From positions 124,001 to 188,000 of the forward strand of contig NZ_VZQQ01000012.1 in the NCBI RefSeq assembly GCF_014397785.1: a stretch of 64,000 nucleotides of DNA, written 5' to 3'. Under the pieces are notes generated by a model. That model worked only from the letters and a program-made list of their open reading frames with translations. It did no database searches and was not told where the DNA came from. The stretch comes from Paraburkholderia podalyriae (lineage in GTDB: Bacteria > Pseudomonadota > Gammaproteobacteria > Burkholderiales > Burkholderiaceae). This document shows, in pieces, positions 17,295-26,422 of this stretch. Numbering within the stretch: position 1 is the first letter of the stretch; each line of letters begins with the position of its first letter. The translations under genes were made by a program, and so were the position numbers.

Positions 17295-18752
17295 ATGAAC
17301 CTGACGATCATCGGTAGCGGCTATGTCGGCCTCGTGACCGGCGCGTGTCTGGCCGACATCGGCCACGACGTGTTCTGTCTCGACGTCGACGCGCGCAAGA
17401 TCGACGTGCTCAACAACGGCGGCGTGCCGATCCACGAGCCGGGTCTGCAGGAGATCATCGCGCGCAATCGTCGCGCGAAGCGCCTGACGTTTTCCACCGA
17501 CGTCGAGGCGGCGGTCGCGCACGGCGACATCCAGTTCATCGCGGTCGGCACGCCGGCCGACGAGGACGGTTCCGCCGATCTGCAATACGTGCTCGCGGCC
17601 GCGCGCAACATCGGCCGCCATATGAACGGCTTCAAGGTGATCGTCGATAAATCGACGGTGCCGGTCGGCACCGCCTCGCGCGTGCGCGAAGTGGTGGCCG
17701 CCGAACTGGCCGCGCGCGGCGTCGAGCAGATGTTCTCGGTCGTGTCGAATCCGGAGTTCCTGAAGGAGGGCGCTGCCGTCGACGATTTCACGCGGCCCGA
17801 TCGCATCGTGCTCGGCTGCGACGAGGACGTGCCCGGCGAAAAGGCGCGCGAACTGATGAAGCGCCTGTATGCGCCGTTCAATCGCAATCGCGAGCGCACG
17901 CTGTATATGGACGTGCGTTCGGCCGAGTTCACCAAGTACGCGGCCAACGCGATGCTCGCGACGCGGATTTCGTACATGAACGAGCTCGCGAATCTGGCCG
18001 ATCGCGTCGGCGCGGACATCGAGGCGGTGCGCCGCGGTATCGGTTCCGATCCGCGTATCGGCTACGACTTCCTGTACGCGGGCTGCGGCTATGGCGGCTC
18101 GTGTTTTCCGAAGGACGTGCAGGCGCTGATCCGCACCGCGGCCGATCACCACGCGAACCTGCGCATTCTCGAAGCGGTGGAAGCGGTCAACGACGCGCAG
18201 AAACAGGTCCTCGCGCAGAAGATCGCCGCGCGTCTCGGCGAAGATCTGTCGGACCGCACGTTCGGCGTGTGGGGCCTTGCGTTCAAGCCGAACACCGACG
18301 ACATGCGCGCGGCGCCGAGCCGCGAGCTGATCGCAGGGCTGCTGCGCCGCGGTGCACGCGTGAAGGCCTACGACCCGGTCTCGATCGACGAAGCGAAGCG
18401 CGTGTTCGCGCTCGATCTGCAGCACGTGCCGCAACAGCATGCGCGCCTGGCATTCGTGAACGAAGAGATGGAGGCGGCGAGCGGCGTCGATGCGCTCGTG
18501 ATCCTGACCGAATGGAAAGTCTTCAAAAGTCCTGATTTCGATGCGCTCAAGCGCGTGCTGAAGACGCCGCTGATTTTCGATGGCCGCAATCTGTACGAGC
18601 CGGACGCGCTGCTTGAACTCGGCATCGAGTATCACGCGATCGGCCGGCGGCATGCGTTACGCAATGCGCCGGCGCGTGTCGGCGCGAACGGTTCGATGCA
18701 GGCGGCGGAACTTGCCGCGACGGCACCGGCCGTCGCACCGGCCGGCCGCTGA
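17295..18752 (+). CDS. bceC: UDP-glucose 6-dehydrogenase
   Basis: This enzyme oxidises UDP-glucose to UDP-glucuronate with two NAD+, supplying the acidic sugar of the polymer. The NAD-binding motif IIGSGYVGLVTGACLAD is at the N-terminus, and the catalytic cysteine is Cys270 in YGGSCFPKD. NTDDMRAAPS and the C-terminal UDP-binding domain (ILTEWKVFKSPD) are also present. The 485-residue length includes a short Ala/Pro-rich tail. The start at 17295 has GAGGTG upstream and avoids a three-residue extension. It lies between bceB and bceD. Confidence 0.95.
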   Translation: MNLTIIGSGYVGLVTGACLADIGHDVFCLDVDARKIDVLNNGGVPIHEPGLQEIIARNRRAKRLTFSTDVEAAVAHGDIQFIAVGTPADEDGSADLQYVLAAARNIGRHMNGFKVIVDKSTVPVGTASRVREVVAAELAARGVEQMFSVVSNPEFLKEGAAVDDFTRPDRIVLGCDEDVPGEKARELMKRLYAPFNRNRERTLYMDVRSAEFTKYAANAMLATRISYMNELANLADRVGADIEAVRRGIGSDPRIGYDFLYAGCGYGGSCFPKDVQALIRTAADHHANLRILEAVEAVNDAQKQVLAQKIAARLGEDLSDRTFGVWGLAFKPNTDDMRAAPSRELIAGLLRRGARVKAYDPVSIDEAKRVFALDLQHVPQQHARLAFVNEEMEAASGVDALVILTEWKVFKSPDFDALKRVLKTPLIFDGRNLYEPDALLELGIEYHAIGRRHALRNAPARVGANGSMQAAELAATAPAVAPAGR

Positions 18753-18784
18753 GACCACTGCGATCGCCGCGCGAGGAGTCCGCC

Positions 18785-19240
18785 ATGTTCGACAACGTAC
18801 TGATCGTCTGCCACGCCAACGTATGCCGCTCGCCCGCCGCCGAGATGCTGTTCAAGGCGCGCCTCGCGCGCGCGCCGCGCGCCGGCACCGCGCCGATCGC
18901 GTTTCATTCGGCGGGCATTCGCGCGGTGAACGGTCACGGCATGGATCCGGTGATGCGGCGCCTGCTCGAAGAGCGCGGCGTCGCCGCTGGCATCCACCAC
19001 GCGCGGCGCCTCGACCGTTCGCTGGTACGCGCGGCCGATCTCGTGCTGGTGACCGAGCGCGCGCAGCTCAGCGATGTCGAATCGCTCGATCCGGCCGCGC
19101 GCGGCAAGGTCTATCCGCTCGGCAAGTGGGAAGCCGATTCGGACGTCGCCGATCCGCACGGCGGCGCGGAAGACGAATACAGGGAGAGTCTCGTGCTCAT
19201 CGAACATCTGGTCATGGGATGGCTGAAAAAAATATGCTGA
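18785..19240 (+). CDS. bceD: Low-molecular-weight protein-tyrosine phosphatase
   Basis: This cytoplasmic phosphatase of 151 residues reverses the tyrosine phosphorylation of the chain-length kinase. The P-loop C-x5-R-S is visible as CHANVCRSP (Cys9, Arg15), and the general-acid Asp is in DPHGG (about residue 123). The 3' end overlaps the start of bceE by about 20 bases. A phosphatase, export protein and kinase in succession are the usual Wzb-Wza-Wzc arrangement. Confidence 0.94.
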   Translation: MFDNVLIVCHANVCRSPAAEMLFKARLARAPRAGTAPIAFHSAGIRAVNGHGMDPVMRRLLEERGVAAGIHHARRLDRSLVRAADLVLVTERAQLSDVESLDPAARGKVYPLGKWEADSDVADPHGGAEDEYRESLVLIEHLVMGWLKKIC

Positions 19241-20439
19241 AGAAACCCCGCATCGAAAACGCATTCGCGAGCTTGCGCACGAAGCTCGCGGCCGTGCTTG
19301 CGCTGACGTCCTTTCTGTCGGCCTGCGCGACCGCCCCAGGCAATTATCTCGACACGTCGCGGCTCAAAGACAACGATCAGGCGCCGAGCGAAACCTATCC
19401 GGTCCATCTGATCGACGGCAAGCTGATCATGGCGCAGGCGCAGGCCGCCGCCGAAAAAATCCAGCCGTTGCCGCCGTCGACGCTGCCCGATCCGTCGCGG
19501 TATGTGTACCACCTCGCGCCGCAGGACATTCTCGGCATCACCGTGTGGGATCACCCCGAGCTGACCACGCCGCAGGGCAGTACGTTGTCCTCGGGCGGCA
19601 ACACCACGCAGACGATCGCGGGCGCGTTGCAGCAGCCATATACGGCCGCGCTGCCGGGCCAGGCCGATCCATACGGCCAGACCATCGCCGCTGACGGCAC
19701 GATCTTTTTCCCGTTCGTCGGCCGCATCCAGGCCGCGGGCAAAACCACGACCCAGCTGCGCGACCAACTCGCCGCCGGCCTCGTGCGCTTCATCCGCAAT
19801 CCGCAGGTCGACGTGCGCGTGCTGTCGTATCGCGGCCAGAAGGTGCAGGTCACGGGCGAAGTGAAGCAGCCGGGACCGCTCGCGGTCAGCGACGTGCCGC
19901 TCACGCTGGTCGACGCGATCACGCGCTCGGGCGGCACCAACCCGGCCGCCGACATCCAGCGCGTGCGCCTCACGCGCAACCACAAGCTCTACGTGCTCGA
20001 CGCCGATCGCATGCTCGATCAGGGCGATACCACGCAGGACGTGATGCTGCAGAACGGCGACGTGGTCAACGTGCCGGACCGTACCGACAGCCGCATCTTC
20101 GTGATGGGCGAAGTGAAGACGCCGATCCAGGTGCCGATCGTGCGTGGCCGCATGACGATCGCCGACGCGCTCACGCAGGGCGGCGGCATCCTCAACACCG
20201 ATGCCAATCCGCGCCAGATCTTCGTGATGCGCGGCATGCGGGAGCATCCGACCACGCCTGAGGTGTTCCGCCTCGACATGACGCAGCCGGACTCGATCAT
20301 GCTGTCCTCGCAGTTCCAGTTGCAGCCGCTCGACGTCGTGTACGTGGGCACCGCCGCGTCGACCACGTTCAACCGTGTGTTGCAGCAGGTGCTGCCGAGC
20401 GTGCAGACGCTGTTCTATCTGAAGCAGCTGACGCGCTGA
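19219..20439 (+). CDS. bceE: Polysaccharide export outer-membrane lipoprotein (Wza type)
   Basis: The 406-residue protein forms the outer-membrane exit pore for the polysaccharide. A hydrophobic N-terminus ends in a lipobox (LSAC, Cys36), so it is lipid-anchored. The polysaccharide-export domain includes YHLAPQDILGITVWDHPEL and FFPFVGRIQAAGKT. Two SLBB-type repeats follow (KVQVTGEVKQPGPLAVSD and RIFVMGEVKTPIQVP). The start is either 19219 or 19234; both lie inside the end of bceD, so translation is probably coupled. It contains a 20-residue Gly/Thr/Gln-rich insert around residues 115-140. Confidence 0.94.
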   Translation: MAEKNMLKKPRIENAFASLRTKLAAVLALTSFLSACATAPGNYLDTSRLKDNDQAPSETYPVHLIDGKLIMAQAQAAAEKIQPLPPSTLPDPSRYVYHLAPQDILGITVWDHPELTTPQGSTLSSGGNTTQTIAGALQQPYTAALPGQADPYGQTIAADGTIFFPFVGRIQAAGKTTTQLRDQLAAGLVRFIRNPQVDVRVLSYRGQKVQVTGEVKQPGPLAVSDVPLTLVDAITRSGGTNPAADIQRVRLTRNHKLYVLDADRMLDQGDTTQDVMLQNGDVVNVPDRTDSRIFVMGEVKTPIQVPIVRGRMTIADALTQGGGILNTDANPRQIFVMRGMREHPTTPEVFRLDMTQPDSIMLSSQFQLQPLDVVYVGTAASTTFNRVLQQVLPSVQTLFYLKQLTR

Positions 20440-20551
20440 ACGTTTGGACGGTAGCGTGCCGCGCCGCTGTCGTCCGGGCGGCGCGGCACACGCAACGAAT
20501 GCAGAAGTACCGCTGACGCGAAAGCCGAAGCCAACGACACGGGATCGAACT

Positions 20552-22774
20552 GTGAGCAATCAACTCTCTCCACACATGGCTGGTCCGATCAAGACCGAAG
20601 AAGAAGACGTCGTCCTCGGACAACTGGTGCAGGTGATCCTCGACGACATCTGGTGGCTGCTCGCGATCACCGCGATCATCGTCGCGATGGCGGTCGCGTA
20701 CTGCTACCTTGCCAAGCCGATCTACTCGGCCGATGCACACGTGCGCGTCGAGCAGTCCGATAACACGTCGCAGGCGCTGACGCAGACGCAGACGGGCGCC
20801 GCGATCACCAGCGGTTCGACCTCGCTGCCGACCGACGCCGAGATCGAAATCATCAAGAGCCGCGGCGTGGTCGGCCCGGTCGTGCAGCAGCTGAAGCTGA
20901 ACTTCAGCATCACGCCGAAGACGATCCCGCTGCTCGGCAACATCGCCGCGCGCCTCGCGACGCCGGGCCAGCCCGCGCGTGCCTGGCTGGGGCTCACGTC
21001 GTACGCATGGGGCGGGGAGAACATCGAGGTCGATTCGATCGACGTCACGCCATCGCTCGAAGGCGAGAAGCTGCTGCTGCGAGTGATCGACGCGCAGCAC
21101 TATGAACTGTTGGCGCCGAACGGCTCGCCGCTGCTGCGCGGCCAGGTGGGCCAGCAGGCGCAGGGCGGCGGCGTGACGATGCTCGTCAACACGCTGGTCG
21201 CGCGGCCCGGCCAGGAGTTCACCATCGTGCGCTCCAACGATCTCGACGCGATCACCGCGTTCCAGTCGGCGATCTCGGTGCAGGAGCAGGGCAAGCAGAC
21301 CGGCGTGATCCAGATCTCGCTGGAGGACAAGAGCCCGGAACATGCGGCGCTCGTCGCCAATGCGCTGGCGCAGTCGTATTTGCGGCAGCACGTGTCGAAC
21401 AAGCAGGCCGACGCGAGCAAGATGCTCGACTTCCTGAAGAGCGAGGAGCCGCGCCTGAAGGCCGATCTCGAACGCGCGGAAGCCGCGCTGACCGCCTATC
21501 AACGTGAGTCCGGCTCGATCAACGCGAGCGACGAAGCGAAGGTCTACCTCGAAGGCAGCGTGCAATACGAGCAGCAGATCGCCGCGTTGCGTCTGCAGAT
21601 GACGCAGCTCGCCGAGCGCTACGGCGACGATCATCCGACGCTCGTCGCCGCGCGTCAGCAGATGGCCGAGCTGCAAGCGCAGCGCACGAAATACGCGGAC
21701 CGTTTCCGCAATCTGCCGGCCACCGAAGTGAAGGCCGTGCAGTTGCAGCGCGACGCGAAGGTCGCCGAAGACATTTACGTGCTGCTGCTCAATCGAGTGC
21801 AGGAACTGTCAGTGCAGAAGGCCGGCACGGGCGGCAGCGTGCATATCGTCGACGCCGCGCTGCGCCCCGGCGCGCCGGTCAAGCCGAAGAAGATGCTGAT
21901 CATCTCGGCGGCAGTGATTCTCGGGCTGATCGCGGGCACCGGTTTCGTGTTCCTGCGCCGCAATCTGTTCAAGGGCATCGACGACCCCGATCACGTCGAG
22001 CGCGCGTTCCATCTGCCGGTGTTCGGACTCGTGCCGCAAAGCGTCGAACAGGCGCAGCTCGAAAGCAGCTACGTGCGCGGCGGCGAACGGCTGCGTCCGG
22101 TGCTCGCGAATGCGCGGCCGAAGGACGTGACGATCGAAAGCCTGCGCAGCCTGCGCACCGCGATGCAGTTCACGCTGCTGGACGCGCGCAACCGCATCGT
22201 CATGCTGACGGGCCCGATGGCGGGCGTCGGCAAGAGCTTCCTCAGCGTGAATCTCGCGATGCTGCTCGCGCATTCGGGCAAGCGCGTGCTGCTGATCGAC
22301 GGCGACATGCGGCGCGGCGCGCTCGAACGTCAGATCGGCGGTCTGCAGGAGAACGGCCTGTCCGAGCTGCTGAGCGGCCAGATCTCGCTGGAGGAAGCGA
22401 TTCGCGGGTCGAGCATCGAGGGCCTCAGCTTCATCTCATGCGGCCGCCGTCCGCCGAATCCGTCCGAGCTGCTGATGTCGCCGCGTCTGCCGCAGTACCT
22501 CGACGGCCTCGCGAAACGCTATGACGTGATCCTCGTCGACACGCCGCCGGTGCTCGCCGTGACCGATGCGTCGATCATCGGCGCGTATGCGGGCTCGACG
22601 TTCTTCGTGATGCGCTCGGGCATGCACAGCGAGGTCGAGCTTGCCGATGCGCTGAAGCGGTTGCGCGCGGCGGGCGTCCACGTGCAGGGCGGCATCTTCA
22701 ACGGCATGCCGGCGCGCTCGCGGATCGGCTACGACCGCGGCTACGCGGCGGCCCAGGAATACCTGAGCACGTGA
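20552..22774 (+). CDS. bceF: Tyrosine-protein kinase / chain-length regulator (Wzc type)
   Basis: This inner-membrane BY-kinase couples polymerisation with export. The protein is about 740 residues from GTG 20552; an ATG at 20576 is an alternative and neither has a strong ribosome binding site. Features in order are: N-terminal membrane helix (DDIWWLLAITAII), Wzz domain, coiled coil (residues about 290-400, with YGDDHPTLVAARQ), second membrane helix (IISAAVILGLIAGTGFVF), and the kinase domain with Walker A GVGKSFLS (Lys about 561), Walker A' LLIDGDMRRG and Walker B VILVDTPP. The C-terminal autophosphorylation tail holds only three tyrosines (YDRGYAAAQEY), a short cluster. BceD should dephosphorylate it. 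Confidence 0.95.
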   Translation: MSNQLSPHMAGPIKTEEEDVVLGQLVQVILDDIWWLLAITAIIVAMAVAYCYLAKPIYSADAHVRVEQSDNTSQALTQTQTGAAITSGSTSLPTDAEIEIIKSRGVVGPVVQQLKLNFSITPKTIPLLGNIAARLATPGQPARAWLGLTSYAWGGENIEVDSIDVTPSLEGEKLLLRVIDAQHYELLAPNGSPLLRGQVGQQAQGGGVTMLVNTLVARPGQEFTIVRSNDLDAITAFQSAISVQEQGKQTGVIQISLEDKSPEHAALVANALAQSYLRQHVSNKQADASKMLDFLKSEEPRLKADLERAEAALTAYQRESGSINASDEAKVYLEGSVQYEQQIAALRLQMTQLAERYGDDHPTLVAARQQMAELQAQRTKYADRFRNLPATEVKAVQLQRDAKVAEDIYVLLLNRVQELSVQKAGTGGSVHIVDAALRPGAPVKPKKMLIISAAVILGLIAGTGFVFLRRNLFKGIDDPDHVERAFHLPVFGLVPQSVEQAQLESSYVRGGERLRPVLANARPKDVTIESLRSLRTAMQFTLLDARNRIVMLTGPMAGVGKSFLSVNLAMLLAHSGKRVLLIDGDMRRGALERQIGGLQENGLSELLSGQISLEEAIRGSSIEGLSFISCGRRPPNPSELLMSPRLPQYLDGLAKRYDVILVDTPPVLAVTDASIIGAYAGSTFFVMRSGMHSEVELADALKRLRAAGVHVQGGIFNGMPARSRIGYDRGYAAAQEYLST

Positions 22775-22820
22775 CGCGAGCGACGGATCCCAGCTCGAGA
22801 CGAACAGAGAGGACATCACG

Positions 22821-23762
22821 ATGAAAGTGACGGTACTGGTACCGACCTATCGCCGCCCGGCCGATCTCACGCGCTGCCTCGCGGCGCTCGAGCGGCAATC
22901 GCGCGCGCCCGACGAAGTGATCGTGGTCGCACGCGTCGACGACGACGCGACGCACGCGTGCCTGCGCGATCGGTCCACCGGCGGCCGCCTGCCGCTCGTG
23001 ATCGCGCCGGTGGACGTACCCGGCCAGGTCGCGGCGCTCAATCGCGGGCTCGATGCCGCGAGCGGCGACGTCATCGCGATCACCGACGACGACGCCGCGC
23101 CGCGCCGCGACTGGGTCGAGCGCATCGCGGCCGGGTTCGAAGCCGATGCGCGCCTCGGCGCGCTGGGCGGGCGCGACTGGGTGCACGAAAAAGGCCGCGT
23201 GCTCGACGGCGAGCGGCCGCTAGTCGGCAAGGTGACCGCGCACGGCAAGATCATCGGCAACCATCATCTGGGCGTCGGTGGCGCGCGCGAAGTCGACATT
23301 CTGAAGGGCGCCAACATGAGCTACCGGCGCGACGCGGTGCGCACGATCCGCTTCGACGCGCGTCTGCGCGGCGCGGGCGCGCAGGTGCACAACGACATGG
23401 CGTTCAGCCTCGCGGTAAAAAACGCGGGCTGGAAGCTCGTCTACGACCCGCAGGTCGCGGTCGATCATTTCCCGGCCGAACGTTTCGACGACGATAGACG
23501 CGACGCGCAGACGATGGCCGCGCTGCGCAACGCCGCGTTCAACTTCCATCTGATCCTGCGCGACCAGTTGCCGCCGCTGCGCCGCGAAACCGCGTGGTGG
23601 TGGTGGACGCTGGTCGGCACACGGCTTTATCCGGGCCTCACGCATGCGGCGCTCGCGCTGCTGTCGAAACGCGCGCAGTTGACGCTGTCGCGCTGGCGCG
23701 AGGTTCGTGCTGGCGCCCACGAGGCGCGGCGCGCACTGTCGAAGAGCGGAGTGTCCGCATGA
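22821..23762 (+). CDS. bceG: GT2-family glycosyltransferase
   Basis: This is a 313-residue GT-A enzyme that adds a sugar to the lipid-linked repeat unit. The N-terminus (VTVLVPTYRRPADLTRCLAAL) and the metal-binding acidic motif ITDDDAAPRRDW are typical of family GT2. GANMSYRRDAV and a later DMAF segment fit the acceptor region. The specific linkage cannot be read from the sequence. It overlaps bceH by four bases (ATGA), indicating coupled translation. Confidence 0.9.
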   Translation: MKVTVLVPTYRRPADLTRCLAALERQSRAPDEVIVVARVDDDATHACLRDRSTGGRLPLVIAPVDVPGQVAALNRGLDAASGDVIAITDDDAAPRRDWVERIAAGFEADARLGALGGRDWVHEKGRVLDGERPLVGKVTAHGKIIGNHHLGVGGAREVDILKGANMSYRRDAVRTIRFDARLRGAGAQVHNDMAFSLAVKNAGWKLVYDPQVAVDHFPAERFDDDRRDAQTMAALRNAAFNFHLILRDQLPPLRRETAWWWWTLVGTRLYPGLTHAALALLSKRAQLTLSRWREVRAGAHEARRALSKSGVSA

Positions 23763-24916
23763 GTACGAAGGTTCATGTCCATCTGTTTTACGGCGCCGAT
23801 CCGCGCTTTTATCGCAAGGGCGACGACATCGGCTGCCTGTATGGTTATCACCATGCGCAGTCCGAAGCATTCGCGCTGACCTATTCGAAGGACGCGCGCG
23901 AAAGCCGTCCCGTGCGGCTCGTGCGGCGCGCGCTGAAGGCCGCGCTCGGCTTCGATTTCATTCATACGTGGCGCAATCGCGCGGAGATGCTGCGCTCTGA
24001 CGTGATCTGGACGCATACCGAGCAGGAGTGGCTGTCCGCCGCGCTGATGCTGCTGCTGTGCGAGCGCAAACCACGGCGCGGCGCGTCGCCGCTGCTGCTT
24101 GCGCAAAGCGTCTGGCTGCTCGACAAGTGGCCTTCGTACGGCATCGCGCGCCGCTGGTTGTATCGCAAGCTGATGACGCGCGCGGATCGCTTGACCACGC
24201 TCGCGAGCGAAAACGCCGGGTTGTGCCAACGCTATTTCAATCGCGACGCGACGCCGCTGCTGTACGGCCTGAACACGCGCGACTTCCCAGTCACCCCGCC
24301 GACCCAGTGGACGCCGCGCACGCCGCTGCGCATCGCGGCGATCGGCAACGATCGCGACCGCGACTGGGAGACGCTGATCAAGGCGGTCGGCAACGATCCG
24401 CGCTACACGGTGAAGCTCGCGACGCGGCGGCGCATTCCCGCGTCGCTGCGCGCGTCGAACGTCGAAATCGCGCTGTTCTCGGGCATCAAAAAGCAACACG
24501 AGCTATACGACTGGGCCGACGTAATCGTCGTGCCGCTGCGGCCTAACTCGCACGCGTCGGGCATTACCGTGATGCTCGAAGCGGCAGCGGTGGGCAAGCC
24601 GATGGTCGCGACCGACGTCGGCGCACTGCGCGATTATTTTCCCGCCGACGAAGCCGCCTACGTGCCGCCGTTCAATCCGCAGGCACTGCGCGATGCGCTC
24701 GACCGGCTCGCCGCCGAGCCAGTCGAGGCGCTGCGCCAGGCACAGGCAGCGGCGGCCGGTCTGCTCGCGCGCGATCTGACCACGCAGCACTATGCGATGC
24801 AGCATGTGCGGATCACGCGCGAAATGCTGAGCGCGCGCGGGCAGGCGAACGCGCCCGCCGCGGCCACGCAAAAGCAACGCGCCGCACCGGCGCGCGAATC
24901 GCGCGGAGGCCTATAA
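23759..24916 (+). CDS. bceH: GT-B glycosyltransferase
   Basis: This is a 385-residue glycosyltransferase of the GT4-like GT-B fold. The start at 23759 overlaps the bceG stop. The C-terminal half shows IAAIGNDRDRDWETLIKAV, VIVVPLRPNSHASGITVMLEAAAVGKP and DVGALRDYF, the donor-binding block of this fold. The N-terminal domain (VHVHLFYGADPRFYRKGDDIG) is unlike common GT4 proteins and probably sets acceptor choice. The tail after residue 360 is low complexity. Confidence 0.85.
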   Translation: MSTKVHVHLFYGADPRFYRKGDDIGCLYGYHHAQSEAFALTYSKDARESRPVRLVRRALKAALGFDFIHTWRNRAEMLRSDVIWTHTEQEWLSAALMLLLCERKPRRGASPLLLAQSVWLLDKWPSYGIARRWLYRKLMTRADRLTTLASENAGLCQRYFNRDATPLLYGLNTRDFPVTPPTQWTPRTPLRIAAIGNDRDRDWETLIKAVGNDPRYTVKLATRRRIPASLRASNVEIALFSGIKKQHELYDWADVIVVPLRPNSHASGITVMLEAAAVGKPMVATDVGALRDYFPADEAAYVPPFNPQALRDALDRLAAEPVEALRQAQAAAAGLLARDLTTQHYAMQHVRITREMLSARGQANAPAAATQKQRAAPARESRGGL

Positions 24917-24919
24917 GCG

Positions 24920-26422
24920 ATGTCGACGATTCCGCGCGCGAACCCGTTGCCGCCGCCAGCCGCCGCCAACGCCGGCCCCGTCAAAAACGCCGCGAGCGGG
25001 CTGCTGTCCGGCGGCCCGCGGGAATGGCTGCCGCCGCTATTGCTGTGGCTGATCACCGCGGTGCTGATCGTCGCGCACCAGGGCACGGTGCTCACGCTCG
25101 CGTTTCCGGTGCTCGCGATCCTGACGGGCCTGTGGCTCTACTTCAGGAGCCCGGCGCGCTATATCGGCTTCATGTGGTGGCTGTGGTTCCTGAGTCCCGA
25201 AGTGCGGCGTCTCGCCGACTGGTCGAAGGGCGCGTTCACGCCGACGAGCCTGATCCAGGTCGCGCCGCTCGCGGTGACCATGATCAGCGGCCTGTCGCTG
25301 CTGCGCTACTACCGGCTGCTCGCGCAGCGCCGCGGCTTGCCGGTGCTGCTGATCCTGCTCGGCCTCGTCTACGCGTTCCTGATCGGCGTGATGTCGAGCG
25401 GCCCGCTCGCGGCCACCTACGACCTCGCGAACTGGCTCTATCCGATCCTGATCGGTTTTCACATCATGGCGCACACGCGCCAGTACCCGCGCTATCGCGA
25501 CACGATCATCAACACGTTCATCTGGGGCATGCTGGTGATGGGCGGCTACGGCCTGATCCAGTTTTTCATCATGCCGCCGTGGGACGCGCTGTGGATGCTC
25601 GGCTCGCAGATGAACTCGCAGGGCGACCCGGTGCCGATGGGCGTGCGCGTGTTCAGCACGATGAATTCGTCAGGACCGTTCGCGTTCGCGATGATGGGCG
25701 CGATGGTCTTCGTGATGGCCGCGCAGCACCGCGTGCGCTGGATCGCGGCCGGGCTCGGCTTCTTTTCGTTCGCGCTGAGCCTCGTGCGCTCGACGTGGGG
25801 CGGCTGGGTCATCGCGCTGTTGATCCAGCTCGTGAAATCGAACAACAAGGTGCGCGTGCGCATCGTCGGTAGCGCGGTGCTGCTCGCCGGCTTCTGCGTG
25901 CCGCTGCTTGCGGTGGGTCCGGTGGCCGAACGGATGCAGGCGCGGCTCGGCACGATCGTCAATCTCCACGACGACCAGAGCTACGCGGCGCGTAACGAGT
26001 TCTACGCGAACTTCGCGAAGACCGCGTTTACCGACGTCTCGGGCGAAGGCCTGGGCGCGACCGGCACCTCGACCAAGCTCTCCAACGACGGCGGCCAGCT
26101 CGGCCAGTACGGCAACTTCGACAGCGGCGTGATGAACATTCCGTTCGTGCTCGGCTGGCCCGGCACCTTGCTGTACATGTCCGGCATCGTGTGGCTGCTG
26201 ACCCGCGCGGTGCTCGCGTCGTTCAGGCTGCGCGACGACAAGTTCGTCTCGGCGTGCCTGAGCCTGTGTCTTGCGACCTTCGCGATGCTCGTGTTCACGA
26301 ACTCGCTGGTCGGCACCGGCGGCCTGCTGCTTTTCATCAGCGCTTTTTCGATTCTTTCCGCGGTCCACTACGAAAAAATGAACCGCGGACGCACGTTATT
26401 TCTCCACGGAGGCACGGATTGA
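24920..26422 (+). CDS. bceI: Polysaccharide polymerase (Wzy / O-antigen ligase-like)
   Basis: The 500-residue protein is strongly hydrophobic, with about eleven to twelve membrane segments and a large periplasmic loop around residues 330-400 (LHDDQSYAARNEFYANFAK). This is the topology of Wzy polymerases, which join repeat units at the periplasmic face. The family is poorly conserved, so the call rests on topology and on its position after the glycosyltransferases, as bceI in the bce-I order. GGAGGC precedes the ATG and the gap to bceH is three bases. Confidence 0.85.
   Translation: MSTIPRANPLPPPAAANAGPVKNAASGLLSGGPREWLPPLLLWLITAVLIVAHQGTVLTLAFPVLAILTGLWLYFRSPARYIGFMWWLWFLSPEVRRLADWSKGAFTPTSLIQVAPLAVTMISGLSLLRYYRLLAQRRGLPVLLILLGLVYAFLIGVMSSGPLAATYDLANWLYPILIGFHIMAHTRQYPRYRDTIINTFIWGMLVMGGYGLIQFFIMPPWDALWMLGSQMNSQGDPVPMGVRVFSTMNSSGPFAFAMMGAMVFVMAAQHRVRWIAAGLGFFSFALSLVRSTWGGWVIALLIQLVKSNNKVRVRIVGSAVLLAGFCVPLLAVGPVAERMQARLGTIVNLHDDQSYAARNEFYANFAKTAFTDVSGEGLGATGTSTKLSNDGGQLGQYGNFDSGVMNIPFVLGWPGTLLYMSGIVWLLTRAVLASFRLRDDKFVSACLSLCLATFAMLVFTNSLVGTGGLLLFISAFSILSAVHYEKMNRGRTLFLHGGTD

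Noticed and set aside
18580..19218. Long N-terminal extension of the Wza-type gene
   Set aside because: The open frame continues upstream but overlaps bceC and bceD out of frame; the lipoprotein signal starts at 19219 or 19234.
26191..26418. Upstream start for bceJ inside bceI
   Set aside because: The TTG at 26419 has a strong GGAGG and gives the normal GT4 N-terminus; the upstream part is a shadow of bceI.
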